Made by a program: the position numbers and the translations under genes
The notes under the pieces: model-generated
Databases searched by the model: none
Told to the model about the DNA's origin: nothing
What the model saw: the letters and a program-made list of their open reading frames with translations, nothing else
Assembly (NCBI GenBank): GCA_944320785.1
Contig: CALUIR010000004.1
Span: forward strand, 25,330 to 89,329
DNA from: an uncultured Bacteroidaceae bacterium
Lineage (GTDB): Bacteria > Bacteroidota > Bacteroidia > Bacteroidales > Bacteroidaceae
Direction: 5' to 3'
Length of the DNA: 64,000 bases
Shown here: positions 28,322 to 36,066 of the stretch, piece after piece
Layout: each line of letters opens with the position of its first letter
Numbering within the stretch: position 1 is the stretch's first letter

Positions 28322-28849
28322 CTAAATTCCCAACTCGCGGCGGAACAACTCCACCGTCTGGCGGATTTGTTCCCGCGTCTCCAGCGCATCGGAACAGACC
28401 ACATGCTTCGCTTGGGCATACCAGCGCATGCGCTGCTCCAATCCCGTGCGGATGAATGCCCGCAACGCATCGTCCGCCTTGCCGCGCAAAAGCGGGCGCG
28501 AATGCTGGGCCGCCTTCAGGCGGCGGAACAAGACATCAAGCCCGGCATCCAGGAAAACCGTCTCACCCTTGCTGTTCATGAAGTCCATGTTGTCGAAGAA
28601 ACAAGGCGTGCCGCCGCCTACCGACACCACCACGTCCTCAAAATCCGCCACCTCGTGCAGCATGCCGCGTTCCAGCAAACGGAAGCCTTCCTCGCCCCGT
28701 TCCGCAAAGACCTCGTTCACGCTCTTGTGGAAACGCCCCTCTATCCGCCAGTCCAAATCAATGAATGAAAGCCCTGCCGCCTCCGCCAACGCATGGCCCA
28801 GCGTGGTCTTGCCTGCGCCCATGTAGCCTATCAAGAATATCCGTACCAT
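28322..28849 (-). CDS. aroK: Shikimate kinase
   Basis: Phosphorylates shikimate at the 3-hydroxyl in chorismate synthesis. The P-loop GYMGAGKTTLGHALA is at residues 8-22, the substrate aspartate is in DLDWRIE near residue 33, FRLLERGML near residue 57 supplies the conserved arginine, and VVSVGGGTPCF follows near residue 75. The lid region has RPLLRGKADD near residue 118. Length 175 is normal. It is divergent from the antiporter gene, with back-to-back promoters. Confidence 0.95.
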   Translation of the reverse strand: MVRIFLIGYMGAGKTTLGHALAEAAGLSFIDLDWRIEGRFHKSVNEVFAERGEEGFRLLERGMLHEVADFEDVVVSVGGGTPCFFDNMDFMNSKGETVFLDAGLDVLFRRLKAAQHSRPLLRGKADDALRAFIRTGLEQRMRWYAQAKHVVCSDALETREQIRQTVELFRRELGI

Positions 28850-28882
28850 CCTTTTTGTCCTTTCTGATTAAGTTTCTCCTCA

Positions 28883-28890
28883 CAAATGTA
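28883..28890 (-). promoter_or_regulatory. Bacteroidota -7 element of aroK
   Basis: Minus-strand TACATTTG lies 33 bases before the aroK ATG and matches TAnnTTTG. Confidence 0.6.
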
Positions 28891-28922
28891 GTGCTTTTTT
28901 CTGCCAATCCTTTTAAATTTCG

Positions 28923-28930
28923 TATTTTTG
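28923..28930 (+). promoter_or_regulatory. Bacteroidota -7 element of the antiporter operon
   Basis: TATTTTTG matches TAnnTTTG and ends 31 bases before the ATG at 28962. It is divergent from the aroK promoter. Confidence 0.6.
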
Positions 28931-28961
28931 CAACGGAATTACGAACCATCACGGATGTGAC

Positions 28962-31091
28962 ATGAGCTTTTTAGACTTCGAACTACAACTGCCCATCAAA
29001 GACCCTACTTGGATTTTTTTCCTTGTCTTGGCCATCATCCTCTTTGCTCCTATCATATTGGAACGCCTCCGCATCCCTCACATCATCGGCATGATTCTGG
29101 CAGGCGTGCTGCTCGGCGAGCATGGCTTCAACATCCTGGCACGCGACAGCAGCTTCGAGCTTTTCGGGCAAGTCGGGCTTTACTACATCATGTTCCTCGC
29201 CGGGTTAGAGATGAACATGGAGGACTTCAAAAGCATCCGTGGCAAGGCTACCGTGCTGGGCCTGCTGGCTTTCATCATCCCGTTGGGCATCGGTTTTTGG
29301 ACCAACCTCCATATTCTCGGCTACACCGTCATCACTTCCGTCCTCTTGGCCAGCATGTATGCATCGCACACGCTGATAGCCTACCCCATCGTCACCCGCT
29401 ACGGGGTCAACAGGCAACGGTCGGTCAGCATAGCCGTGGGCGGCACCGCCGTGACCGACACCTTGACCCTCTTGGTGCTGGCCGTCATCGCAGGCATGTA
29501 CAAGGACGAAGCATCGGGCATGTTCTGGGTATGGCTTGTTTTGAAGGTCGTTGCCCTCAGCCTCGTCATCATGTACACGTTCCCCCGCATCGGGCGGTGG
29601 TTCTTCCGGCGCTACAGCGACAACGTGGTGCAATACATCTTCGTCATGGCGATGGTGTTCCTGGGCGCAGGGCTGATGGAACTGGTCGGCATGGAAGGCA
29701 TCTTGGGCGCTTTCCTCGTGGGATTGGTGCTGAACCGCCTCATCCCGCACGTCTCCCCCCTGATGAACCACTTGGAGTTCGTGGGGAATGCCTTGTTCAT
29801 CCCCTATTTCCTAATCGGGGTAGGCATGCTGATCAACGTGAAAATCCTGTTCGGGCACGTGGACTCCCTGAAGGTGGCCGCCGTGATGATTGTGGTGGCC
29901 TTGTCCGGGAAATGGATTGCGGCATGGCTCACGCAGAAAATCTACAGGATGCGCGCCGTGGAACGTGAACTGATGTTCGGGCTGAGCAACGCGCAGGCGG
30001 CCGCCACGCTTGCCGCCGTATTGGTAGGGTATGAAATCATCCTGCCGACCGGGGAACGGCTGCTGAACGAAGACGTGCTGAACGGAACCATCCTGCTCAT
30101 CCTCGTCACTTGCGTGGCCAGTTCGTTCACGACGGAACATGCGGCGAGGCGCATCGCCATGGACACGGCGAAAATCAGTGACGAGAAGGGGCAGGAAAAG
30201 GAACGCATCCTGATACCCATCGCCAACCCGGACACGATTGACGACTTGGTGAACCTCGCGCTCGTGGTCAGGGACGCCAAGCAGAAAGAACCGCTCATCG
30301 CCCTGAACGTCATCAACGACAGCAACAAATCAGACATCAAGGAACTGCAAGGGAAAAGGAACTTGGAACGGACCGCCATGGTGGCCGCAGCCGCCGACGT
30401 GCGCGTGCATACCATCAACCGCTACGACCTGAACATCGCCTCCGGCATCATCCATACCATCAAGGAGTCCGATGCCACCGATGTCATCATCGGGCTGCAC
30501 CGGAAGGCCAACATCATCGACTCCTTTTACGGCACGATGACGGAGAACCTGCTGAAAGGCACGCACCGGCAAGTGATGATTGCCCGGTTCCTCATGCCGG
30601 TGAACACGTTGCGGCGCATCATCATCGCCGTGCCGCCCAAGGCGGAATACGAGCCGGGATTCCGGAAATGGGTGGAGCAAATCTGCCGCATGGGCAGCCA
30701 ACTGGAATGCCGCGTGCATTTCTTCGCCGAGGAACAGACGCAGCAGCACATCGGGAACCTCATCAAGAAGCGGCACGGCAACGTCCTTTGCGAGATGTCG
30801 CCGCTTGACAGTTGGGACGACCTGCTGCTGCTGACCGGGCAGGTGAACTACGACCACCTCTTGGTCATCGTCAGCGCGCGGCCGGGGGGGATATCCTATG
30901 CCTCTTCGTTCGACAAGACGCCTTCGCTCATCAGCAAGTATTTCCTCAACAACAGCCTGCTGATTTTGTATCCCGACCAGTATGGCAACCCGGAGGAGAA
31001 CGTTTCCTTCTCCGACCCGCGCGGGCACAACGACGCGCAACGCTACGACGACATCGGGAAGCGCATCTACCAATGGTTTAAAAAGAGTTGA
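28962..31091 (+). CDS. CPA2-type cation:proton antiporter with C-terminal stress-protein-like domain
   Basis: Membrane antiporter of the KefB/NapA type. The first 400 residues hold about a dozen membrane segments: LGEHGFNIL near residue 47, GLYYIMFLAGLEMNMEDF near residue 71, FLVGLVLNRLIPHVSPL near residue 250 and LSNAQAAATLAAVLVGYEI near residue 343. From about residue 410 a soluble region (ERILIPIANPDTIDDLVNLAL) resembles tandem universal-stress-protein folds, not a KTN/TrkA-N domain. It probably exchanges Na+ or K+ for protons. The stop is immediately followed by the tcdA start. Confidence 0.9.
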   Translation: MSFLDFELQLPIKDPTWIFFLVLAIILFAPIILERLRIPHIIGMILAGVLLGEHGFNILARDSSFELFGQVGLYYIMFLAGLEMNMEDFKSIRGKATVLGLLAFIIPLGIGFWTNLHILGYTVITSVLLASMYASHTLIAYPIVTRYGVNRQRSVSIAVGGTAVTDTLTLLVLAVIAGMYKDEASGMFWVWLVLKVVALSLVIMYTFPRIGRWFFRRYSDNVVQYIFVMAMVFLGAGLMELVGMEGILGAFLVGLVLNRLIPHVSPLMNHLEFVGNALFIPYFLIGVGMLINVKILFGHVDSLKVAAVMIVVALSGKWIAAWLTQKIYRMRAVERELMFGLSNAQAAATLAAVLVGYEIILPTGERLLNEDVLNGTILLILVTCVASSFTTEHAARRIAMDTAKISDEKGQEKERILIPIANPDTIDDLVNLALVVRDAKQKEPLIALNVINDSNKSDIKELQGKRNLERTAMVAAAADVRVHTINRYDLNIASGIIHTIKESDATDVIIGLHRKANIIDSFYGTMTENLLKGTHRQVMIARFLMPVNTLRRIIIAVPPKAEYEPGFRKWVEQICRMGSQLECRVHFFAEEQTQQHIGNLIKKRHGNVLCEMSPLDSWDDLLLLTGQVNYDHLLVIVSARPGGISYASSFDKTPSLISKYFLNNSLLILYPDQYGNPEENVSFSDPRGHNDAQRYDDIGKRIYQWFKKS

Positions 31092-31802
31092 ATGGATAGC
31101 TGGGAACAACGCACGGAATTGCTGCTGGGGGCGGAGAAGCTCCGGCGCCTGCACGAGGCCCATGTGCTGGTGGCAGGGACGGGCGGCGTGGGCGCTTGGG
31201 CGGCGGAAATGATTTGCCGGGCGGGCGTGGGGGAAATGACCCTTGTGGACGCCGACACCGTGCAGCCCAGCAACCTCAACCGGCAACTGCCCGCGCTGCG
31301 CTCCACCCTCGGGCTGCCCAAGGCGGAGGTGCTGGCCCGGCGGTTCCTCGACATCAACCCCCGACTGAAGCTGCACGTGCTGCCTGTGTTCCTGGACGAG
31401 GGCAACATCCCCGGCCTGCTGGACGGCGCGCGCCTTTCCTTCATCGTGGACGCCATCGACAGCGTGGGACCCAAGTGCTGCCTCATCCGCGAGGCGCAGG
31501 ACAGGGGCATCCCCATCGTGTCGAGCATGGGGGCGGGGGCAAAAACAGACGCCACGCAGGTGCGCTTCGCCGATTTGTGGGACACTTTCCATTGCGGGCT
31601 GGCCAGGGCGGTGCGCCGCCGGCTGCGGGACGGGGGGCGGAAACGGCTGCCCGTGGTGTTCTCCGCCGAACAGGCCCGCCCGGAAGCCGTCGCGCCGCCC
31701 GAAGGCGGGAGCCCGGGCAAGAAGCCGGTGGCCGGCACCGTGAGCTACTTGCCGGCGGTATTCGGCTGCTACCTGGCCGAGCATGTCATCCGTAACCTTT
31801 GA
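31092..31802 (+). CDS. tcdA: tRNA threonylcarbamoyladenosine dehydratase TcdA
   Basis: E1-like enzyme that uses ATP to cyclise t6A at position 37 of ANN-decoding tRNAs. It has the adenylation fold with [21 protein letters not shown] near residue 24, [19 protein letters not shown] near residue 50 and [17 protein letters not shown] near residue 118. The short 236-residue form lacks ubiquitin-activating extensions and the conserved CxxC zinc pairs, as in the YgdL/CsdL group. It begins directly after the antiporter gene, in a region of rising GC content. Confidence 0.9.
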   Translation: MDSWEQRTELLLGAEKLRRLHEAHVLVAGTGGVGAWAAEMICRAGVGEMTLVDADTVQPSNLNRQLPALRSTLGLPKAEVLARRFLDINPRLKLHVLPVFLDEGNIPGLLDGARLSFIVDAIDSVGPKCCLIREAQDRGIPIVSSMGAGAKTDATQVRFADLWDTFHCGLARAVRRRLRDGGRKRLPVVFSAEQARPEAVAPPEGGSPGKKPVAGTVSYLPAVFGCYLAEHVIRNL

Positions 31803-31809
31803 AACCAAC

Positions 31810-32463
31810 ATGATAAAGTTAGAGAACATCACCAAGAGCTTCGGCAGCCTGCAGGTGCTGAAGGGCATCGACTTAGAAATAAGGGAAGGGGAAGTGGTGG
31901 CCATCGCCGGCCCCAGCGGGGCGGGGAAGACCACGTTGCTGCAAATCATCGGCACGCTCGACCGCCCGGACGGGGGCCGCGTGTGGTTCGAGGGCGTTGA
32001 CACCGGGACGCTGAAGGAGCGGGAACTGGCCCGCTTCCGCAACCGGCGCATCGGCTTCGTCTTCCAGTTCCACCAACTGCTGCCGGAGTTCACCGCTGCG
32101 GAGAACGTCATGATGCCCCTGCTCATCGCCGGGCAGGGCATGCAGGCGGCCGCCCGCAGGGCCGGGGAACTGCTGTCGTTCATGGGCCTGTCGGCCCGGG
32201 CGGGGCATAAGCCGTCGGAGCTGTCGGGCGGGGAGAGGCAGCGGGTGGCCGTGGCGCGGGCCCTGGCCAACAAGCCGTCGGTCATCCTCGCCGACGAGCC
32301 TTCCGGCAGCCTCGACACGCAGAACCGCGAGGAACTGCACCGCCTGTTCTTCCGCCTGCGCGAGGAGTTCGGGCAGACGTTCGCCATCGTCACGCACGAT
32401 GAGCAGCTGGCGGCGATGAGCGACCGCACCATCCGCCTGGTGGACGGCAGGATAAGCCGCTGA
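31810..32463 (+). CDS. lolD: LolD-like ABC transporter ATPase
   Basis: ATPase of the MacB/LolD group, which extracts lipoproteins from the inner membrane or drives related mechanotransmission systems. Walker A is [12 protein letters not shown] near residue 34, [17 protein letters not shown] near residue 83 is the LolD-type Q-loop region, the signature is [16 protein letters not shown] near residue 137, and Walker B is [11 protein letters not shown]. The frame is open from 31783, but ATG at 31810 ([12 protein letters not shown]) matches the family. No LolC/E permease lies nearby, as in other Bacteroidota where it is encoded elsewhere. Confidence 0.85.
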   Translation: MIKLENITKSFGSLQVLKGIDLEIREGEVVAIAGPSGAGKTTLLQIIGTLDRPDGGRVWFEGVDTGTLKERELARFRNRRIGFVFQFHQLLPEFTAAENVMMPLLIAGQGMQAAARRAGELLSFMGLSARAGHKPSELSGGERQRVAVARALANKPSVILADEPSGSLDTQNREELHRLFFRLREEFGQTFAIVTHDEQLAAMSDRTIRLVDGRISR

Positions 32464-32470
32464 ACGGGCA

Positions 32471-32489
32471 GGGGCGCCCGGGGCGCCCC
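32471..32489. terminator. GC-rich hairpin between lolD-like and vanZ-like genes
   Basis: GGGGCGCC and GGCGCCCC form an 8-pair stem with a 3-base loop 7 bases after the lolD stop. There is no U-tract, so it may only attenuate or stabilise RNA. Confidence 0.4.
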
Positions 32490-32519
32490 GCCATCCCATG
32501 AATGCCAAAACAGACGCTT

Positions 32520-32924
32520 ATGAAATACAATCCCAGCAAGTATCCCCTTTCATGGGCCGCCGCTGCGGCCATCATTGCCCTGTCGCTCCTCAAGGCGCCC
32601 GGCACGGGGCTGGAGCGGATTCCCCACCTCGACAAAGCCGCCCACTTCTGCATGTACGCCGGATGGGGCTGCTGCCTCTGGCTGGAAAGCCTGCTGGCGC
32701 AGCGGGAACGCTTCCGCCCGCGCGCCGCCCTGTGGCGGTGCGTGGCGCTGCCGGCGGCCTTCGGCGGCTGCATGGAACTGCTGCAGGAACACGCCACGGG
32801 CTGGCGCAGCGGCGACTGGGCGGACTTGGCGGCCAACCTCTGCGGCGTGGCGGCGGCCGCCCTCGCCGGGCATTTCGCGCTGCGCCCGCGCTTGTCACCT
32901 CCAAAAAAGAAACAGAATGGGTAA
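32520..32924 (+). CDS. VanZ-like small membrane protein
   Basis: About 134 residues with three or four hydrophobic segments. The VanZ-family features are IPHLDKAAHFCMYAGWG near residue 32 and GGCMELLQEHATGWRSGDWADLAANLCG near residue 83 in spaced form (E in MELLQ, D in GDWAD, N in ANLCG). The family's role is unclear; some members alter teicoplanin response or envelope properties. A start at 32502 is possible, but ATG at 32520 (MKYNPSKYP) is simpler. The stop overlaps the rnhA start by 8 bases. Confidence 0.8.
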   Translation: MKYNPSKYPLSWAAAAAIIALSLLKAPGTGLERIPHLDKAAHFCMYAGWGCCLWLESLLAQRERFRPRAALWRCVALPAAFGGCMELLQEHATGWRSGDWADLAANLCGVAAAALAGHFALRPRLSPPKKKQNG

Positions 32925-33522
32925 GAAGAAGTACTACGTGGTGTGGAACGGCCTTGAGCCGGGCGTGTACGCCTCGTGGCAGGACTGCCTGCTGCAGGTG
33001 AAGGGCGTGAAGGACGCCCGCTACCAGGGCTACGCCACCGAGGAGGAAGCCCTCCGCGCCTACCGCGCAGGCGGGCCGGAAGCCGGCGGGCGCCCGGCGG
33101 CGGAGGCAGGCGGGGACGAGCCGGACGCGGAATGCCTCGTGGTGGACGCGGCATGCAGCGGCAACCCCGGCCCGATGGAATACCAAGGGAAATACCTGCG
33201 GACGGGCCAGACCGTGTTCCGCTTCGGGCCCGCGCACGGCACGAACAACATCGGCGAGTTCCTCGCCATCGTCCACGCCCTCGCCCTCCTGGAGCAGAAA
33301 GGCGCCCGCATGCCCGTCTATTCCGACAGCGCGACCGCCATCAGCTGGGTGCGGCAGAAGCAGTGCAAGACCAAGCTGCCCCGCACCGCCCGCACCGAAC
33401 CCCTCTTCGCCCTCGTCGCGAGGGCCGAGGCATGGCTGCGCGGGCATCCCGCCCACGCCCCCGTGCGCAAATGGGACACCGCCCGCTGGGGCGAGATACC
33501 GGCCGACTTCGGCCGGAAATGA
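32917..33522 (+). CDS. rnhA: Ribonuclease HI with N-terminal hybrid-binding domain
   Basis: Degrades RNA in RNA-DNA hybrids. The N-terminal hybrid-binding (caulimovirus VI-like) domain reads YYVVWNGLEPGVYASWQDC and then VKGVKDARYQGYATEEEALRAY in broken form, about residues 5-50. After an Ala/Gly/Glu-rich linker comes the catalytic domain with Asp in LVVDAACSGNPGP near residue 74, Glu in NNIGEFLAIVHAL, Asp in VYSDSATAISWV and Asp in VRKWDTARWGEIP. The frame opens further upstream, but ATG at 32917, overlapping vanZ by 8 bases, gives the proper N-terminus (201 residues). Confidence 0.92.
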   Translation: MGKKKYYVVWNGLEPGVYASWQDCLLQVKGVKDARYQGYATEEEALRAYRAGGPEAGGRPAAEAGGDEPDAECLVVDAACSGNPGPMEYQGKYLRTGQTVFRFGPAHGTNNIGEFLAIVHALALLEQKGARMPVYSDSATAISWVRQKQCKTKLPRTARTEPLFALVARAEAWLRGHPAHAPVRKWDTARWGEIPADFGRK

Positions 33523-33526
33523 CCGC

Positions 33527-33780
33527 CCGCAAGGAATCTCCACGCCATCCGCAAAGATTCCCAACGCCACCCGTGTCCATTCCCCAAGCCATCCGCAAGG
33601 ATTCTTAAAACGGCGACGGCGTTTGCACAGACGGCGACGGCGTTTGCACAAACAACGACGGCGTTTGCACAAACGGCGGCGCTGTCCGCAGAATTCTCCC
33701 GCATGCGCACAAAAATCCACACGCATCCGTATGGCAATCCGCACGCAAGGCGCGGGCAATCCTCCCGCATCCGCCACAGG
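33527..33780. repeat. Three consecutive tandem arrays of 21-22 base units
   Basis: Block 1 has 22-base units starting at 33527, 33549, 33571 and 33593 with pattern CCGCAAGGATTC...GCCAT. Block 2 has a 21-base period with GTTTGCAC at 33621, 33642 and 33663, each within a near-palindrome GTTTGCACAAAC. Block 3 has 22-base units starting 33700, 33722, 33744 and 33766 with pattern CGCATCCG...AATCC. Together they fill almost the whole 293-base gap between the convergent RNase HI and ABC ATPase genes. Open frames across them give Arg/His or Cys-Ala-Asn-Ala-Val repeats and are not credible genes. Confidence 0.8.
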
Positions 33781-33815
33781 ACGCCGCCGCCCGCCGCCGG
33801 GAAAGGCAAGGGGCG

Positions 33816-34520
33816 TCAGCCGCCCTGCGTCAGCCGCCGGAAACGCTCCTCCAACGCCGCCCCCCCGCCGGACGCCGCCAGCGGCTCGTCCGCCGCTATC
33901 CGCCCGCCGTGAAGCACCAGCACGCGGTCGCACCACGCCCCGATTTCCCCCAGCGCATGCGTCGAGAACAGCACCGCGCTCTCCCGGCACGCCCGCCGCA
34001 AAAGCCCCTGCATCTCCCGCGCCTGCTCCGGGTCGAGGCCCGAAAAAGGCTCGTCAAGCACCAGCACCGCCGGGCGGTGGACCAACGCCTGCGCCCAGCC
34101 CGCGCGCTGGCGGAAACCCTTCGACAGCGTCCCGATGCGCCGCCCCGCCACCGCCTCCAGGCCCGTCTCGCGCAGCACGGCGGCCACCGCCCCGCGCCCC
34201 GCGCCATACATCCCCGCCACCATCGACAAGTACTCCGCCACCCGCAGCTCCGGGTAAAGCGGGCAATCCTCCGGCAAGTAGCCCATGCGCCGCCGCGCCG
34301 CCAGCGGCTCCCGCCACAAGTCCAGCCCGCACACCTCCACGCGCCCCGACGCAGGCCGGAGCCCCCCCGTGGCCACCCGCAGGCAAGTCGATTTCCCCGC
34401 CCCGTTCAGCCCCAGGAAAGCCGCCACCTCGCCCCGGCGCAACTCGAAGCTCACCCCCGAAAGCACCTCCCGGCTCCCGTAGCGCACCCGCACGTCCTCC
34501 AATCTCAAACCCATGCCCAT
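33816..34520 (-). CDS. ABC transporter ATPase, GldA/CcmA-like, without adjacent permease
   Basis: ATPase of the ABC-2 exporter class. Walker A is GLNGAGKSTCLRVATGG near residue 38, GYLPEDCPLYPELRVAEYL near residue 82 is the Q-loop region, the signature is LSKGFRQRAGWAQALVHRP near residue 130, Walker B is VLVLDEPFSGLDPEQ and the switch His is in FSTHALGE. Starts at 34520 or 34514 are plausible; the open frame to 34694 is rejected because the -7 element lies at 34552-34545. Extremely GC-rich codon use. The partner membrane protein is not in the window, so the substrate is unknown. Confidence 0.85.
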   Translation of the reverse strand: MGMGLRLEDVRVRYGSREVLSGVSFELRRGEVAAFLGLNGAGKSTCLRVATGGLRPASGRVEVCGLDLWREPLAARRRMGYLPEDCPLYPELRVAEYLSMVAGMYGAGRGAVAAVLRETGLEAVAGRRIGTLSKGFRQRAGWAQALVHRPAVLVLDEPFSGLDPEQAREMQGLLRRACRESAVLFSTHALGEIGAWCDRVLVLHGGRIAADEPLAASGGGAALEERFRRLTQGG

Positions 34521-34544
34521 ACGTTTTAAAACCTGATACGCAGG

Positions 34545-34552
34545 CAAAGATA
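34545..34552 (-). promoter_or_regulatory. Bacteroidota -7 element of the ABC ATPase gene
   Basis: Minus-strand TATCTTTG, an exact TAnnTTTG match, lies 24 bases before the ATG at 34520. It sets the start well inside the longer open frame. Confidence 0.65.
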
Positions 34553-34678
34553 CAACTTTCCCGCGTCCCCCGCCGCGCCCCCGCCCCGATTTCTCGCCCC
34601 GCGCCGCCCCCGCGCGCCACGCGCAAAAGAAATTTTCATTTTTTCCACGAAATCCTTCCGCAATTGAAATATTTGCCC

Positions 34679-34686
34679 TACATTTG
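34679..34686 (+). promoter_or_regulatory. Bacteroidota -7 element of tRNA-Pro
   Basis: TACATTTG matches TAnnTTTG and ends 16 bases before the mature tRNA. Confidence 0.6.
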
Positions 34687-34702
34687 CACCGCAAAAACAG
34701 AT

Positions 34703-34775
34703 CGGAATGTAGCGCAGTTGGTAGCGCACTACGTTCGGGACGTAGGGGTCGGGCGTTCGAGTCGCCTCATTCCGA
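34703..34775 (+). tRNA. tRNA-Pro (anticodon CGG)
   Basis: A 73-base cloverleaf. Acceptor arms CGGAATG and CATTCCG pair fully. The D stem is GCGC/GCGC, and the anticodon stem CTACG/CGTAG encloses the loop TTCGGGA, giving anticodon CGG. The T arm is GGGCG-TTCGAGT-CGCCT. The discriminator is A and no CCA is encoded, as is common in Bacteroidota. Confidence 0.95.
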
Positions 34776-34892
34776 CACAGCAAGCAAAGGCACGCGGCCG
34801 CCCGCCGGAAGCGTGCCTTTCCCATGCCCCCGCCCGGGAAGGCGCCCCCGTTTTTTCCCCCCGCCCCATGCGCCGGTTTCCGCAAAAAATGC

Positions 34893-34900
34893 TACCTTTG
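34893..34900 (+). promoter_or_regulatory. Bacteroidota -7 element of the rubrerythrin gene
   Basis: TACCTTTG, an exact TAnnTTTG match, ends 33 bases before the ATG at 34934. Confidence 0.65.
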
Positions 34901-34933
34901 CCAGACTATTAACCCATTTAAAACATTACAACC

Positions 34934-35512
34934 ATGGCAAAAACCATCAAAGGAACCCAGACCGAAAAGAACCTGCTCACCTCCTTCGCCGGAGAATCGC
35001 AGGCAAGAATGCGCTACACCTACTTCGCCAGCGTGGCAAAGAAAGAAGGCTACGAGCAAATCGCCGCCATCTTCGCCGAAACCGCCGACCAGGAGAAGGA
35101 ACACGCCAAGCGCATGTTCAAATGGCTCGAAGGCGGGAAAACGGAAATCACCGCCTCCTACCCCGCCGGCATCATCGGCAACACCCTCGAAAACCTCCGG
35201 GCAGCCGCCGAAGGCGAACACGAGGAATGGTCCGCCGACTACCCCCGCTTCGCCGACATCGCCGAGCAGGAAGGCTTCACCGCCATCGCCGCCATGTACC
35301 GCAACATCAGCATCGCCGAGAAAGGGCACGAGGAACGCTACCGCGCCCTCGCACGTAACATCGAGGAAGGCCGCGTGTTCGCCCGCGAAGAAACCACCGT
35401 ATGGCAATGCCGCAACTGCGGGTTCATCTACGAAGGCACGCAAGCCCCCGAGACATGCCCCGCCTGCGCCCACCCGCAAGCCTACTTCGAGGTGATGAAA
35501 AACAACTATTGA
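34934..35512 (+). CDS. rbr: Rubrerythrin
   Basis: Non-haem iron peroxidase that removes hydrogen peroxide in anaerobes. The N-terminal four-helix diiron domain shows GTQTEKNLLTSFAGESQARMRY with its iron-ligand Glu, TADQEKEHAKRMF near residue 52 and ISIAEKGHEERYRALARNI near residue 125. The C-terminal rubredoxin-like domain has CRNC near residue 156 and CPAC near residue 171 binding a single iron. Length 192 is normal. It is a single gene with its own promoter and a stable hairpin behind it. Confidence 0.96.
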   Translation: MAKTIKGTQTEKNLLTSFAGESQARMRYTYFASVAKKEGYEQIAAIFAETADQEKEHAKRMFKWLEGGKTEITASYPAGIIGNTLENLRAAAEGEHEEWSADYPRFADIAEQEGFTAIAAMYRNISIAEKGHEERYRALARNIEEGRVFAREETTVWQCRNCGFIYEGTQAPETCPACAHPQAYFEVMKNNY

Positions 35513-35533
35513 GCCGCAAGGCCCGCAAAGCAC

Positions 35534-35561
35534 GGAAGGCAGCCCGCAAAGGCTGCCTTCC
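35534..35561. terminator. Hairpin between rubrerythrin and folK
   Basis: GGAAGGCAGCC (35534-35544) and GGCTGCCTTCC (35551-35561) form an 11-pair stem with loop CGCAAA. No U-tract follows, and it may serve both convergent genes. Confidence 0.6.
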
Positions 35562-35592
35562 CCGCATCCGCCCGCAGGCCGTGCGCCCGCCG

Positions 35593-36066
35593 TCAGGGGC
35601 AGGCCCGCAAAAGCTCCGCCACCGTCCGCCCAAGGACAGGATGGACCGCCCCAGGGGCAATCTCCGCCAACGGCGCCAGCACGAAGCGGCGCAGGTGCAT
35701 CAACGGGTGGGGCAGCGAAAGCCCCGGCAGGGAAACCACCCGGTCCCCGTAAAGCAGCAAGTCAATGTCTATCACCCGGTCCGCATACCCCCCCGGCCCG
35801 CTCTTGGCCTCGCGCCCCAAGGCCCGCTCAATCTCCTGCGACACGTGCAGCGCCTCCTCCGGGGAAAGCCCCGTGCGCACCGCGCAGGCCGCGTTCAGGA
35901 ACGGGTGGCGCGACGAAAAGCCCCACGGCGCCGTCTCGTGGAAAGACGACAGGGCCACGACCTCCCCCATCTGCCGGCCGATCCTCCTGGCCGCCTCCGT
36001 GAGGAAAGCCCGCCGGTCGCCCAAGTTGCTCCCAAGCCCCAAGTACAGCATCGCCGCCCGGCTCAA
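35593..36066 (-). CDS. folK: 6-hydroxymethyl-7,8-dihydropterin pyrophosphokinase FolK
   Basis: Folate-synthesis kinase. It has [15 protein letters not shown] at the N-terminus, [22 protein letters not shown] split around residue 42, and the signature [16 protein letters not shown] near residue 95 with [20 protein letters not shown] after it. The start is either TTG at 36066, overlapping the queA stop, or ATG at 36051. The first gives a more usual N-terminal length. It is the last gene of the minus-strand operon and very GC-rich compared with queA upstream. Confidence 0.93.
   Translation of the reverse strand: MSRAAMLYLGLGSNLGDRRAFLTEAARRIGRQMGEVVALSSFHETAPWGFSSRHPFLNAACAVRTGLSPEEALHVSQEIERALGREAKSGPGGYADRVIDIDLLLYGDRVVSLPGLSLPHPLMHLRRFVLAPLAEIAPGAVHPVLGRTVAELLRACP

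Noticed and set aside
30330-32432. A 700-codon open frame on the minus strand, opposite the antiporter, tcdA and lolD-like genes
   Set aside because: It is a by-product of GC-rich codon bias in the real plus-strand genes. Its translation is rich in Arg, Ser, Pro and Ala with no domain, and the plus-strand products are clear family members.
33527-33780. Possible CRISPR or origin iterons
   Set aside because: Units are contiguous without spacers, blocks differ from each other, and no dnaA, repA or partition genes are near.
32590-34912. Long open frames on both strands across rnhA, the repeat array and the ABC ATPase gene
   Set aside because: They run through repeats and through well-identified genes in other frames, and give low-complexity Arg/Pro/Ala peptides. 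High GC removes stop codons.
34679-35358. Plus-strand frames running through tRNA-Pro into rubrerythrin
   Set aside because: They include the tRNA gene and read rubrerythrin out of frame.
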